Notes: generated by a model from the sequence alone, not told the origin. DNA of 34,035 nt from Enterovirga sp. (GCA_028290695.1 JAQGJJ010000196.1:1-34035); one strand, 5' to 3'. Positions 1 through 11,818 are shown, counted from the first letter of the stretch. Numbers and translations: made by a program.

Positions 1-394
1 GCGGGGCCGGGCGGGCCGGTGCCGGCGGGGTGGGCGCAGGGGCGCGCGCCTGAACCGGGGCAGGAGCGGGAGCGGGCTGGGGAGCAGGCCGTTGACCGAT
101 CCCGAGGGTCGGACGGGCGGCGGCCGCAGCCGGAGGCGCCGCAGCCGGACGGGGCGCGGACGGGGCGGCGGATGCGGCGGGCGGTGCGGCTGGACGAGGC
201 GGAACCGCAGCGGCCGGAGCGGGAGCGGCCGGAGCGGGCGCGCGGCGCTTCACCGTCTCGACCACGACCGCCTTGGAGCGGCCATGGGAGAAGCTCTGAC
301 GCACCGTGTTCTGCTCGACCGGTCGCTTCAACGTCAACGTCTTCGGAGAGACGTGCAACGTCTTGTCGCCGCCCGGGGTCTTGGTGTCACTCAT
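1..394 (-). CDS. infB: Translation initiation factor IF-2, N-terminal part (partial)
   Basis: This is the first 131 codons of a gene that runs off the low-coordinate edge. The protein begins [20 protein letters not shown] and contains [16 protein letters not shown] near residues 37-52, an N-terminal signature known from alphaproteobacterial IF2. From about residue 55 it becomes an Ala/Pro/Arg-rich low-complexity linker, which is the usual variable N-terminal extension of IF2. The GTPase and tRNA-binding domains lie outside the window. IF2 brings initiator fMet-tRNA to the 30S subunit and promotes subunit joining. The ATG lies 6 nt after the ylxR stop, so it is very probably cotranscribed with rimP-nusA-ylxR. 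Identification rests on the N-terminal signature and the operon position, since no catalytic domain is visible. Confidence 0.9.
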   Translation of the reverse strand, partial: MSDTKTPGGDKTLHVSPKTLTLKRPVEQNTVRQSFSHGRSKAVVVETVKRRAPAPAAPAPAAAVPPRPAAPPAASAAPSAPRPAAAPPAAAAARPTLGIGQRPAPQPAPAPAPVQARAPAPTPPAPARPAP

Positions 395-400
395 CCAGCT

Positions 401-1069
401 CTAATCCTGCAGCTCGGTCCCCCGAGCCTTGCCCTGCTGTCCGTCCACATTCCCGGGGCTCTCTGCGGCGTCGCCGACACCCCGATATGCTCGGAGGCGG
501 CGCCAGCGCGCGAGACATCCTTGACCACCAGGACCCGCGAGAAGCGCTGCATGTATCACATGCGAACGCCCCAAGGCCATGTCCAAATCGTCCCCAGAGA
601 CGTCATCCAGGATGGGAAAGAGGGATATCGTACCGAGCCGGCCTTTTCGCAACGCCGCGACGAGTTTTCGTCGCCCGTCGGCGGAGGCCTCGGCCGCGTG
701 AATCAGGGCGACGGCCTCGCCGGAGATCAGCGCCCCCTCGACCTTGCCGAACCCGGCAATCACCGAGCCCGCCTTGTTGGCGAGTGCGAGCGACCCGAGC
801 AGGTCGCGCAGAAGGGCCGCCTCGACCTCCTCGGCGAGATCCGGAGAGGTCTTCGCCTCCGTCTTGAACGCGCGGGTGAAGAGCCGCCGCTTGGCCGCCA
901 GCGCGACGGCCGATTTCAGCGGCGTCACCCAGGCGCCCCGGCCCGGCAGGCGGTTGCGGAGGTCCGCGACCACCTCGCCGTCCGGGCCCAGCACGAAGCG
1001 CATCAGCTCTTCGGCGGGACGCGTCTCGCGGGTGACGATGCAGGTCCGTTCCGGCTCTTGGCGGGGCAC
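401..1069 (-). CDS. ylxR: YlxR/L7Ae-like RNA-binding protein
   Basis: A 222-residue protein with two parts. Residues 1-85 form a YlxR (DUF448) domain: RTCIVTRETRPAEELMRF followed by the typical GRGAWV motif. Residues about 88-185 form an L7Ae-like RNA-binding domain: LGSLALANKAGSVIAGFGKV. This fusion is common in alphaproteobacteria, where it sits between nusA and infB as here. YlxR-family proteins bind RNA or nucleoid and have been linked to transcription or ribosome function, but the exact role is not settled. The start is GTG (gtg ccc cgc caa), with a GGGAGG-like Shine-Dalgarno about 12 nt upstream. It lies 40 nt after nusA. The last 35 residues, after HVIHAALLAGPGGQG, are Arg/Gly-rich and look like an unconserved tail. 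Confidence 0.9.
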   Translation of the reverse strand: MPRQEPERTCIVTRETRPAEELMRFVLGPDGEVVADLRNRLPGRGAWVTPLKSAVALAAKRRLFTRAFKTEAKTSPDLAEEVEAALLRDLLGSLALANKAGSVIAGFGKVEGALISGEAVALIHAAEASADGRRKLVAALRKGRLGTISLFPILDDVSGDDLDMALGRSHVIHAALLAGPGGQGCLARWRRLRAYRGVGDAAESPGNVDGQQGKARGTELQD

Positions 1070-1109
1070 GGCGACGTCGCTCCCTCCCGGTCGGCCGCAG
1101 CTCTCCGGC

Positions 1110-2708
1110 TCAGCTCGGCTGCGCCTCTGTTTCGGCGAGCTCGGCCTCCTCGGCCGCCTGCGCCTCGATCCAGCCGGCCTTCACGCGGGCCGCCATGATC
1201 ATCGCCTCCGCGTCCGTCCGGGACAGGCCGAAGCTGTCGAGGAAGCCCGTGTGCCGCACGGCGTCCGCGCCACGGCCTTCCGTGTAGCCGATGAGGTCGT
1301 CGGTCGCGCAGCCGGCCAGGTCCTCGACCGTCTTGACGTCGTTTTCGCCGAACGCAACGAGGATCGGCGTCGTGACGCCGTCGATCTGGCGCAGGTCGTC
1401 GTCGACGCCGAGCTCGCGGCGGCGCGCATCCTGCTCCGCCTCGATCCGGGCGAGGTAATCCTGGGCCCGGGTCTGGATCTCCGCGCCGGTCTCCTCGTCG
1501 AAGCCCTGGATCTGCGCGAGTTCGGACGGCTCGGACAGCGCGACCTCCTCCACGTTGCGGAAACCTTCCGCGGCGAGGAGCTGACCGACCACCTCGTCCA
1601 CGTCCAGCGCCGTCATGAACAGCTCCGTGCGCTCCACGAACTCCTTCTGCCGACGCTCCGATTCCTCGGCCTCCGTCAGGATGTCGATGTCCCAGCCGGT
1701 CAGCTGGGACGCGAGCCGCACGTTCTGGCCGCGGCGGCCGATCGCCAGCGAGAGCTGATCGTCCGGCACGACGACCTCGATGCGCTCGCTCTCCTCGTCG
1801 AGCACCACCTTGACCACCTCGGCGGGCTGAAGCGCGTTCACGATGAAGGTCGCCCGGTCGAAGGACCACGGGATGATGTCGATCTTCTCGCCCTGCAGTT
1901 CGCCGACCACCGCCTGGACGCGCGAGCCCCGCATGCCGACGCAGGCACCGACGGGATCGATGGAATTGTCGCGCGAGGTCACGGCGATCTTGGCGCGGGA
2001 GCCGGGATCGCGGGCAACCGCCTTCACTTCGACGATGCCGTCGTAGATCTCCGGCACCTCGGAGGCGAAGAGCTTCGCCATGAACTGGGGATGTGTGCGG
2101 GAGAGGAAGATCTGCGGACCGCGCGCCTCGCGGCGCACGTCGAACAGGTAGGAGCGGATGCGGTCGCCCGGCCGGAACGTCTCGCGCGGGATCAGCTCGT
2201 CCCGCCGCACGATGCCTTCGCCGCGCCCGGACAGGTCGACGATGACGTTGCCGTATTCGACCCGCTTCACGAGGCCGTTGATGATCTCGCCGATGCGATC
2301 CTTGTACTCGTCGTACTGGCGCTCGCGCTCGGCGTCCCGGACCTTCTGGACGATGACCTGCTTGGCCGATTGCGCGGCGATGCGACCGAAATCGAAGGGC
2401 GGCAGCGTCTCCGCGATGGCGTCGCCGACCTGGGCGGCCGGATTGCGGCGCCGGGCGTCCTCGAGCGAGATCTCGATCGAATCGTTGTCGACCTGCTCGA
2501 CCACGAGAAGGTGGCGGGCCAGGCGAAGCTCGCCGGTCTTGGGGTGGATCTCCGCGTGGACGTCCGTTTCCGCGCCGTAGCGGGACCGGGCGGCCTTGGC
2601 GATGGCCTCCTCCATGGCGGCGACCACGATCGAGCGGTCGATCACCTTTTCACGGGCGACCGCATCCGCGATCTGCAGCAATTCGAGCCTGTTGGCGCTG
2701 ACCGCCAT
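1110..2708 (-). CDS. nusA: Transcription termination/antitermination protein NusA
   Basis: A 532-residue NusA. Visible parts are the N-terminal RNA-polymerase-binding domain (MAVSANRLELLQIADAVARE, residues 1-130), an S1 domain (about 135-200), and KH domains with GACVGMRGSRVQAV and LAIGRRGQNVRLASQLTGW. Two C-terminal helix-hairpin-helix AR-type repeats follow (VDEVVGQLLAAEGF and DDLIGY regions), then an acidic Glu/Ala tail. NusA binds the elongation complex, stimulates pausing and intrinsic termination, and takes part in rRNA antitermination. The ATG was chosen because it has a clear GGAG/AAGGA Shine-Dalgarno directly upstream and gives the canonical N-terminus; an upstream extension in the same frame overlaps rimP and has no support. 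It lies 14 nt after rimP. Expression may be set by the hairpin in the rimP leader at 3400-3430. Confidence 0.97.
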   Translation of the reverse strand: MAVSANRLELLQIADAVAREKVIDRSIVVAAMEEAIAKAARSRYGAETDVHAEIHPKTGELRLARHLLVVEQVDNDSIEISLEDARRRNPAAQVGDAIAETLPPFDFGRIAAQSAKQVIVQKVRDAERERQYDEYKDRIGEIINGLVKRVEYGNVIVDLSGRGEGIVRRDELIPRETFRPGDRIRSYLFDVRREARGPQIFLSRTHPQFMAKLFASEVPEIYDGIVEVKAVARDPGSRAKIAVTSRDNSIDPVGACVGMRGSRVQAVVGELQGEKIDIIPWSFDRATFIVNALQPAEVVKVVLDEESERIEVVVPDDQLSLAIGRRGQNVRLASQLTGWDIDILTEAEESERRQKEFVERTELFMTALDVDEVVGQLLAAEGFRNVEEVALSEPSELAQIQGFDEETGAEIQTRAQDYLARIEAEQDARRRELGVDDDLRQIDGVTTPILVAFGENDVKTVEDLAGCATDDLIGYTEGRGADAVRHTGFLDSFGLSRTDAEAMIMAARVKAGWIEAQAAEEAELAETEAQPS

Positions 2709-2722
2709 GTGTCCTTCTCCTC

Positions 2723-3367
2723 TTAAGCCGTGTTCGTCTCTGCTCGACGCTTCCGCCGCGGTTGCGGCTCCGGCTGAGCTGCGTCCTCGGACGGAGCGTC
2801 CTCGGCCGGGCCGTCCTCGGCCGGCGGCTTCGAACCGCGCCGAAGCGATTCCCGGATCAGGTCGTCCGACAAAACAAGCCGTGCCTCGCCGACGTCGCTG
2901 AGCGCCAGGCGGGCCGAAACCTCCTGGCCGTCGGCCGCGTCGGGCAGCTCGATCGTGGCCGTGGTCTCGTCGGCGCCGCGGATGAAACCGCGAAAGCGCT
3001 TGCGACCCTCCAGCGGCACCGCGAGCTCGATCTTGGCCTCGTACCCCGCCCACCGGTTGAAGTCGGACGGCCGCACGAGCGGACGGTCGATCCCGGGCGA
3101 GGAGACCTCGAGATGGTAGGCCTCCGAAACCGGATCCTCGAGATCGAGGACCGGCGACACGGCGCGGCTGACCGCCTCGCAATCCTCCACGCTCATCGTG
3201 CCGTCCGGGCGCTCGGCCATGATCTGGACCGTCATGCCGTTCTGGGCCGACACCTTCACGCGCACGAGCCGGAAGCCGAGATCAGCGAGCACCGGCTCCA
3301 CGGACTGCGCGACGCGCGCGGCGACGCCCTTCTCGCGATAGAATCTGGCTTCCGATCGATCCGTCAT
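2723..3367 (-). CDS. rimP: Ribosome maturation factor RimP
   Basis: A 214-residue RimP, needed for 30S subunit assembly. The N-terminal alpha/beta domain carries [20 protein letters not shown] and the conserved [20 protein letters not shown]. The segment [19 protein letters not shown] (about residues 107-126) is a hallmark of the family. The C-terminal SH3-like domain follows ([20 protein letters not shown]). After about residue 175 comes a family-atypical low-complexity tail with repeated AED/SED units and a final RRKRR cluster. This lengthens the protein beyond the ~150 residues of E. coli RimP, but such tails are usual in alphaproteobacteria. It is the first gene of the rimP-nusA-ylxR-infB operon. 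The ATG sits about 33 nt downstream of a terminator-like hairpin on the same strand. Confidence 0.96.
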   Translation of the reverse strand: MTDRSEARFYREKGVAARVAQSVEPVLADLGFRLVRVKVSAQNGMTVQIMAERPDGTMSVEDCEAVSRAVSPVLDLEDPVSEAYHLEVSSPGIDRPLVRPSDFNRWAGYEAKIELAVPLEGRKRFRGFIRGADETTATIELPDAADGQEVSARLALSDVGEARLVLSDDLIRESLRRGSKPPAEDGPAEDAPSEDAAQPEPQPRRKRRAETNTA

Positions 3368-3778
3368 TGATGAACTCGCCGCCCTGGCGTTCAGGCAATA
3401 AAAAAGAGCGGGACCCTCTCGGGCCCGCTCCCGACAATGGCGCTTTCACGCCACAACCAGAGCTGATCGGGCCTAGATAGCATCGCCGCCGGCGCCACGC
3501 AAGATTTCGCCCTCCGTGGTCTCCCGATCGGGCGGTCGGGGCTCTTCCGCCGCAACCGTCATCGCGAGCCCGTCCGATCCTCTCAGGCAACGCGGTAGAA
3601 CAATGTTCACCGTGACATATTCCGACCTCATTTGGGCAACCCCCTGGAAGATCATCTTTGTTGCTGTTCCAGCAAAGTACCGAAACCACACACGTTTTCG
3701 GGCTTCCAGTACGCCGCCACGTTGTCGCCTTACCGTGGCTCATGCTCTGCCGCGTTCACAACAACGAAGGACGTGGTG
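3368..3778. other. Divergent intergenic region between rimP and the rlpA-like gene
   Basis: About 410 bases without a confident gene. It holds the minus-strand terminator-like hairpin at 3400-3430 and a small perfect inverted repeat TTGCTG-TTC-CAGCAA at 3661-3675. It presumably also holds promoters for the rimP operon (-) and the rlpA-like gene (+), although no convincing -35/-10 pair stands out. A minus-strand reading frame of 52 codons (3473-3631) ends just before the hairpin but has no recognisable similarity. The region was checked for a tRNA, because metY precedes rimP in E. coli; none was found. Confidence 0.5.
3400..3430 (-). terminator. Intrinsic-terminator-like hairpin in the rimP leader (possible attenuator)
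   Basis: Read on the minus strand, GAGCGGG (3430-3424) pairs perfectly with CCCGCTC (3412-3406). An inner CCC/GGG triplet extends the stem across a one-base bulge, with a 4-nt loop. A run of six T residues (3405-3400) follows at once. This is a textbook intrinsic terminator, but it points into rimP, whose ATG starts 33 nt further on, and no recognisable gene ends just before it. A NusA-responsive attenuator is therefore plausible, because leader terminators are known to control nusA operons in other bacteria. It could instead end an unrecognised small transcript from 3431-3640. Confidence 0.75.
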
Positions 3779-4189
3779 TTGACGAAGCAGAAAATGTTGG
3801 TTGTCGCGTCAGCGATGTTCGTATCTTGCGGTTCTCTTGTTGCCTCCGAGGCGGAGGCCCGGTCCAGGCACCTCAACGCCCCTCCCCTTTCAGACGGCAC
3901 CTCTGGCCAGCGCGGGCTCGCAACCTGGTACGGGCCGGGCTTTCATGGCCGCAAGACGGCCAGCGGGGAACGGTTCAACACCCACGCCTTCACGGCCGCG
4001 CACCGCAGCCTCCCGTTCGGAACGCATGTGGCGGTTCTGAACGAAGCGACCGGCCGCTCGGTGGTGGTCCGGATCAACGACCGCGGGCCGCATCGGCGCG
4101 GCGCGGTGATCGACCTGTCGCGCGCATCGGCGGCGGCGATCGGGATCTCGGGCGTCGCGCGGGTCCGGCTCGTCAGCCTGGGCTCTTGA
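3779..4189 (+). CDS. RlpA-like septal ring lytic transglycosylase family protein
   Basis: A short exported protein of about 136 residues. The N-terminus (TKQK, then the hydrophobic stretch MLVVASAMFVSCGSLVAS ending SEAEA) is a signal peptide. Either AxA cleavage after SEAEA or lipidation at the Cys of FVSC is possible, though Phe at -3 is atypical for a lipobox. Residues about 42-135 are a double-psi beta-barrel RlpA domain: GLATWYGPGFHGRKTASGE, LPFGTHVAVLNE, and VRINDRGPHRRGAVIDLS. RlpA proteins act on denuded peptidoglycan or bind it at the septum. The SPOR domain of full RlpA is absent, so this is a minimal form. The start is uncertain: TTG at 3779 lies 7 nt after GAAGGA and keeps the Lys-rich n-region; GTG at 3776 and ATG at 3794 are alternatives. 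Confidence 0.85.
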   Translation: MTKQKMLVVASAMFVSCGSLVASEAEARSRHLNAPPLSDGTSGQRGLATWYGPGFHGRKTASGERFNTHAFTAAHRSLPFGTHVAVLNEATGRSVVVRINDRGPHRRGAVIDLSRASAAAIGISGVARVRLVSLGS

Positions 4190-4305
4190 GCCGAGGCGCA
4201 GCACACGACCGAGGGGCGCAGGCGCCACTCGCCCGCCTGCGAGGTGGGCCAGAACGCAGTCCGGCACCGACGCGCAGGTGCACGCCGATGCCGGGTGAGA
4301 CAGAC

Positions 4306-4331
4306 GGAACGGGCGAAAGGTCGCCCGTTCC
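4306..4331. terminator. Hairpin between convergent rlpA-like and outer-membrane protein genes
   Basis: GGAACGGGCGA (4306-4316) and TCGCCCGTTCC (4321-4331) form a perfect 11-bp stem around the loop AAGG. It lies 18 nt past the stop of the outer-membrane protein gene on the minus strand and about 115 nt past the rlpA-like gene on the plus strand. Neither side carries a T-tract, so it may act as a weak bidirectional terminator or a 3' stabilising hairpin. A second, weaker 7-bp stem lies at 4217-4241. Confidence 0.6.
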
Positions 4332-4348
4332 GGGTCGGAGCGTGCGGA

Positions 4349-5185
4349 CTAGAACGTCCCGAACTTGAAGTTGATGCCCGCGCGGGCGATCACGCCGTTG
4401 GTGTCGAACCGGGAGTTGTAGCCGGTTCCGACGCCGCCCGAGCCGGGGACGAGGTTCACGGCGACGGTCTTGCGGCCGAGGTCGTAATACAGCGCCTCGC
4501 CCTTGAGGGTCACGGCGCTCGAGCCGAACCAGTTCCAGTTCGGGATCGCGTATTCGACACCGCCGCCGGCGGCCCAGCCGGTCTCGATGCCGGCGCGGCC
4601 GCCGGTGAACTGCAGGGCGGCCGCCGGCAGCGGTCCCGAGAAGTTGGCGCGCGTCGTCACGTCGCCATACGCGAAGCCGCCCGTCCCGTAGACGAGAACG
4701 CGATCCGAGGCGTAGCCGACGCGACCGCGAACGGTGCCCAGGAAGGCCAGGTCCGACCGGAAGGTGTTGTTGCGGGTCGCCGCGGCGCCGCCGACAGCCG
4801 CCGGAGCGGTCGTGACCACGGTCAGCGTGCGCTGGAGATCGGTGTAGGCCGCGTCGGCCTCGATGCCGATCACGAAGCTGCCGATCTGGGCGTTGTAGCC
4901 GATCTGGCCGCCGCCGGTGAAACCGTCCTGGTCGAGAGCCACGAAGCCGGGCCGGGCCCCGAGGGCGACGGTCGTCACGTTGGCTGCGGCCTGGCCGGTC
5001 GTGGTGACGCGGTTCTGGTCCGAGAAGGCGTAGCCGGCGTTGCCGCCGATGTAGAACCCGGTCCAGGTGAAGACCGGCACGGCAACGTAAGGTGCCGGAG
5101 CGGCGCGCGACGGAAGATCCGCCGCCAGGGCGCCGGTGGCGAGCGCCGACCCGGCCGCGAGGGCCAGAAGAAGCCGCTTCAACAT
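4349..5185 (-). CDS. Outer membrane beta-barrel protein (Omp25/Omp31-like)
   Basis: A 278-residue outer-membrane protein. MLKRLLLALAAGSALATGA followed by LAADLPSR is a classic signal peptide cut after ALA. After it comes TWTGFYIGGNAGYAF, the opening strand of the alphaproteobacterial Omp25/Omp31 (opacity-like) eight-stranded barrel family. Alternating hydrophobic strands follow, such as FTGGGQIGYNAQIGSFVIGIEADAAY-type segments, and the protein ends in KFGTF with the C-terminal Phe required for BAM recognition. These abundant proteins contribute to envelope stability. The ATG was chosen because it begins the signal peptide and has GGGGAA upstream; a longer upstream reading has no signal. It appears monocistronic, with a 144-nt gap to the metH stop. 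Confidence 0.9.
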   Translation of the reverse strand: MLKRLLLALAAGSALATGALAADLPSRAAPAPYVAVPVFTWTGFYIGGNAGYAFSDQNRVTTTGQAAANVTTVALGARPGFVALDQDGFTGGGQIGYNAQIGSFVIGIEADAAYTDLQRTLTVVTTAPAAVGGAAATRNNTFRSDLAFLGTVRGRVGYASDRVLVYGTGGFAYGDVTTRANFSGPLPAAALQFTGGRAGIETGWAAGGGVEYAIPNWNWFGSSAVTLKGEALYYDLGRKTVAVNLVPGSGGVGTGYNSRFDTNGVIARAGINFKFGTF

Positions 5186-5329
5186 GAATGTGTTCCCCGT
5201 TGCGACGAGATGTCGATGGGAGCACACTAGCCCGGACGCTCGGGTTCGGCTGTCCACGCCGGAGCACAACCGTCCACAAGCGACAGGATCTCGTTCACGT
5301 CTCCGTGTGAGCCTGATTGCGCCGGTTGC

Positions 5330-9082
<3,753 letters not shown>

Positions 9083-9095
9083 CCGTGTCCTTAGC

Positions 9096-10013
9096 TCACG
9101 CGGCCGCGCGCGCCGGCTCGGACGCGGGCTGCGCCCGCAGTCCCAGCAGATGGCAGATCGCGAAAACGAGGTCCGCCCGGTTCATGGTGTAGAAGTGGAA
9201 CTCGTTCACGCCGCGGTCCACGAGATCCAATACCTGCTCGGCCGCGACCGCGGCCGCGATGAGCCGGCGCGTCTCGAGATCGTGGTCGAGCCCCTCGAAG
9301 CGCGCGGCCAGCCAGTCCGGCACGGTGGCGCCGGTCGAGGCGGCGAATTTCGCGGCCTGCTTGAAATTCTGCACGGGCAGGATCCCGGGCACGATCGGGA
9401 TGTCGATGCCGCGCGCCCGGACGCGGTCGAGATAGCGCAGGTAGTGATCGTTATCGAAAAAGAACTGGGTGATGGCCCGGGTGGCGCCGCAATCGACCTT
9501 CGCCTTCAGCGCGTCGATGTCGGCATCGAGGGACGGCGCCTCCGGGTGCTTCTCGGGATAGGCCGAGACCGAGACCTCGAAGTCGCCGATCCGGCGGATG
9601 CCCGCGACGAGGTCGCAGGTCTGCTCGTAGCCGCCCGGATGGGCGGCATAGGCGGAACCCAGACCGCCGGCTGGATCGCCCCTCAGCGCCACGATGTGGC
9701 GGACGCCCGCGGCCCAATAGGCGCCCACGACCTCGTCGACCTCATCCCGGGTGGCGGCAACACAGGTGAGGTGGGCGGCCGGGCGAAGGCTGGTGTCCTG
9801 GACGATGCGAGCCACCGTGTTGTGGGTGCGCTCGCGCGTGGAACCGCCCGCTCCGTAGGTGACGGACACGAAGTTCGGCCGCAGCGGGGCGAGCCGCTCG
9901 ATCGCGCCCCACAGGGAGGCTTCCATCTCCGCCGTCTTCGGCGGGAAGAACTCGAACGAGACCTTCACGGGCCGGGTCGAATGCCGGCTCGGCCGGAACG
10001 CCAGCGTGGACAT
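9096..10013 (-). CDS. metF: 5,10-methylenetetrahydrofolate reductase
   Basis: A 305-residue MetF, an FAD flavoenzyme that reduces 5,10-methylene-THF to 5-methyl-THF. The N-terminal [18 protein letters not shown] contains the catalytic Glu. [18 protein letters not shown] is the folate/FAD barrel signature, and [15 protein letters not shown] and [20 protein letters not shown] are further conserved blocks. The length matches bacterial MetF. Its ATG overlaps the sahR stop by one base (TGATG), which indicates translational coupling. MetH follows 13 nt downstream, giving a single methyl-supply unit. It is probably repressed by SahR through the palindrome ahead of sahR. Confidence 0.98.
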   Translation of the reverse strand: MSTLAFRPSRHSTRPVKVSFEFFPPKTAEMEASLWGAIERLAPLRPNFVSVTYGAGGSTRERTHNTVARIVQDTSLRPAAHLTCVAATRDEVDEVVGAYWAAGVRHIVALRGDPAGGLGSAYAAHPGGYEQTCDLVAGIRRIGDFEVSVSAYPEKHPEAPSLDADIDALKAKVDCGATRAITQFFFDNDHYLRYLDRVRARGIDIPIVPGILPVQNFKQAAKFAASTGATVPDWLAARFEGLDHDLETRRLIAAAVAAEQVLDLVDRGVNEFHFYTMNRADLVFAICHLLGLRAQPASEPARAAA

Positions 10014-11038
10014 CAGGCGACTTCCCTTTGATCGGCCGCAAGGGGCCAGTCCGAAACCGAGCGGCGGTCCTCGCCGAGCCAGATCGACACGGTGAGTTGG
10101 TCCGAGCCCGCGCTGGGCGGGGCGAGCTCACGCACCAGGCTCGGCGCAAGGCCCGCCTCATCCAGCCAGCCCGCGATCTGCTCCGGCGCGAAGCCGAGCC
10201 GGCGGTGGCCCTCGTTCTCGCGCAGGAACTCGAGCGCGTGCGGCGCGAAGTCGACCACCATCAGCCGCCCGCCCGCCGCAACCAGCCGGGCCGCCGCGGC
10301 GAGCGCGCGAGCCGGATCGTCGAGGTAATGAAGGACCTGGTGGATGATCACGAGGTCGAAGCTCGCCCGGGGAAACGGTGGCGCGTGGATATCGCCCTGG
10401 CGCAGTTCGGCCCCGGCCAGCCCTGCCCGCTCGAGATTCGCGCGCGCGACGGACAGCATGGCGTGGTTCGCATCCAGTCCCACCACGCGCTCGGCCCGGC
10501 GGCCGAGAAGCTGGAGCATGCGGCCGGTTCCCGTGCCGAGATCGATCAGCGATCGGACCGGCCGATCGCCCAGCGCGTCCAGCACGGCGGCCTCCACGGC
10601 CTCTTCGGAGGCGTGAAGGGAGCGCAGCCCGTCCCAGCTCGGAGCGAGCCGGGCAAAGAACGCCTGCGCGGCAGTCGCGCGCTGCTTGCGCACGGCGGCG
10701 AGCCGCTCCCGATCCTGCGCGAGCTGCGCGTCTGCCGGATCGAGCCCGTCCAGGATGGGGCGCAGCAGAAGCGCGGTCCCGGGACGATCCGCTATTCGGA
10801 AGAACGCCCACGCGCCTTCGCGATTGCGCTCTATCAGCCCGGCCTCGACCAAGAGCTTCAGATGCCGCGAGATCCGCGGCTGGGACTGACCGAGGATGTC
10901 GGTGAGGTCCGACACCGACAGCTCGCCCCCGGACAGAAGGGACAGGATGCGCAGCCGCGTGACCTCGGCGACCGCCCGCAGGGCAGGAAGCGCGGCGTCG
11001 AGGCTGAGAGAAACGGCCGAAGGCGGCACATGAGACAT
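10013..11038 (-). CDS. sahR: ArsR-family regulator fused to a SAM-methyltransferase-like domain (SahR type)
   Basis: A 341-residue fusion. Residues about 13-85 form an ArsR winged helix: VTRLRILSLLSGGELSVSDL, then the recognition helix SQPRISRHLKLLVEAGLI. Residues about 140-330 form a class I methyltransferase fold with motif I IDLGTGTGRMLQLLG and the acidic-loop motif VVGLDANHAML. This architecture immediately upstream of metF/metH is that of SahR, a repressor reported to sense S-adenosylhomocysteine and to control SAM-cycle genes in Proteobacteria. The methyltransferase fold is thought to act as the SAH sensor rather than an enzyme. The ATG directly abuts an AT-rich palindrome and has no Shine-Dalgarno, which suggests autoregulation and a leaderless message. 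The regulator assignment comes from architecture plus context. Confidence 0.88.
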   Translation of the reverse strand: MSHVPPSAVSLSLDAALPALRAVAEVTRLRILSLLSGGELSVSDLTDILGQSQPRISRHLKLLVEAGLIERNREGAWAFFRIADRPGTALLLRPILDGLDPADAQLAQDRERLAAVRKQRATAAQAFFARLAPSWDGLRSLHASEEAVEAAVLDALGDRPVRSLIDLGTGTGRMLQLLGRRAERVVGLDANHAMLSVARANLERAGLAGAELRQGDIHAPPFPRASFDLVIIHQVLHYLDDPARALAAAARLVAAGGRLMVVDFAPHALEFLRENEGHRRLGFAPEQIAGWLDEAGLAPSLVRELAPPSAGSDQLTVSIWLGEDRRSVSDWPLAADQREVA

Positions 11039-11058
11039 AAAGATATGTTTATATCTTT
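11039..11058. promoter_or_regulatory. Probable SahR operator overlapping the sahR-metF-metH promoter
   Basis: AAAGATAT-GTTT-ATATCTTT is a perfect 8-bp inverted repeat with a 4-nt spacer in a region otherwise very GC-rich. Its inner edge touches the sahR ATG. On the minus strand it contains TATAAA (11053-11048), a good -10 candidate, with TTGTGA (11074-11069) upstream as a possible -35 at a short 15-nt spacing. Transcription from this -10 would begin within a few bases of the ATG. Binding by an ArsR-type dimer would block the promoter. The site is seen directly; its role as the SahR operator is inference from position and family. Confidence 0.72.
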
Positions 11059-11125
11059 TTTCCGTGCCTCACAAGCACCTTGGGGACAGCCGGGGCGGCG
11101 GAGCCTGCGCGTCGTCGGCCTCACA

Positions 11126-11818
11126 CTAGAGGAGGCTCGCCCCGACATTGATGGCCAGCGCCAGCACGGTCGTGTTGAACAGAAACGACAGGATGGTGTG
11201 CGCCAGCACGAAGCGGCGCGTGCGCGCCGACTCGATCTGGACGTCGGACGTCTGCGCGGCCGCGCCGAGGTTGAACGAGAAGTACATGAAATCCCAGTAA
11301 TCGGGCCGGTGCTCGCCGGGGAATTTGAGCCCCTCACGATCCGTCTCGCCGGCGTAGAAATCGTGGGCGTAGTGCAGCGCGAAGATCGTGTGCACGAACA
11401 GCCAGGACAGCAGGATCGTCCCGGCCGCGAGACCGATCCGGCCCCCCTCGGAATTGTCCGTCACGGCTTTCACGCCGTGCAGCTCAGCGCCGATCGCCAC
11501 CAGGCTGACCAGCGCCGCCGCCACCGTCAGGACGAGAACGACGACGGCACCGACGTCTTCCTGATCGGCCCGGCGCTGCAGGTCGGCGTGGCTCGACAGC
11601 GTCATCATCGTCCAGACGAGGACGATGTGGGCCACCACCCCGATGTCGTACGCCATGAGGAAGCGGCTGGAGAGCCTCGTGTCGGGCAGGAGAAACACGG
11701 CCCCGAACGCGAGCGCGGCCGCCACCAGCAGCCTCGGCCGGCCCGTTGCGCCCCGCAGCGCACGTCTGGCGCGGGCGTGAAGACGCGTCGGTTTGGGCGG
11801 ATTGCCTGCGCCGGTCAT
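11126..11818 (-). CDS. DUF1345 family membrane protein
   Basis: A 230-residue integral membrane protein of the DUF1345 family. It has about five hydrophobic segments, including LLVAAALAFGAVFLLP, a VVAHIVLVWTMM region, GAVVVLVLTVAAALVSLVAI and a C-terminal LSFLFNTTVLALAINVGASL. The family-typical stretch HTIFALHYAHDFYAG and the YWDFMYFSFNLGAAAQTSDV block lie around residues 142-205. No biochemical role is established for this family. It is separated from sahR by 87 nt carrying the sahR promoter, and is divergent from coxM, with 188 nt between them. Nothing in the sequence links it to either neighbour. Confidence 0.88.
   Translation of the reverse strand: MTGAGNPPKPTRLHARARRALRGATGRPRLLVAAALAFGAVFLLPDTRLSSRFLMAYDIGVVAHIVLVWTMMTLSSHADLQRRADQEDVGAVVVLVLTVAAALVSLVAIGAELHGVKAVTDNSEGGRIGLAAGTILLSWLFVHTIFALHYAHDFYAGETDREGLKFPGEHRPDYWDFMYFSFNLGAAAQTSDVQIESARTRRFVLAHTILSFLFNTTVLALAINVGASLL

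Noticed and set aside
1-394. Tandem Ala/Pro repeats as a possible DNA repeat array
   Set aside because: They read in frame as the normal low-complexity linker of the IF2 N-terminus.
744-2726. Plus-strand open frame opposite nusA and ylxR
   Set aside because: It is a shadow frame; nusA and ylxR on the minus strand have clear domains and ribosome-binding sites.
3431-3640. tRNA upstream of rimP, as metY in E. coli
   Set aside because: No cloverleaf or T-loop GGTTCGAATCC-like sequence could be found on either strand.
11039-11125. SAM or SAH riboswitch ahead of the sahR-metF-metH operon
   Set aside because: The space between the ATG and the neighbouring gene is only 87 nt, the probable start is at the ATG, and no riboswitch core is apparent; the palindrome explains regulation better.
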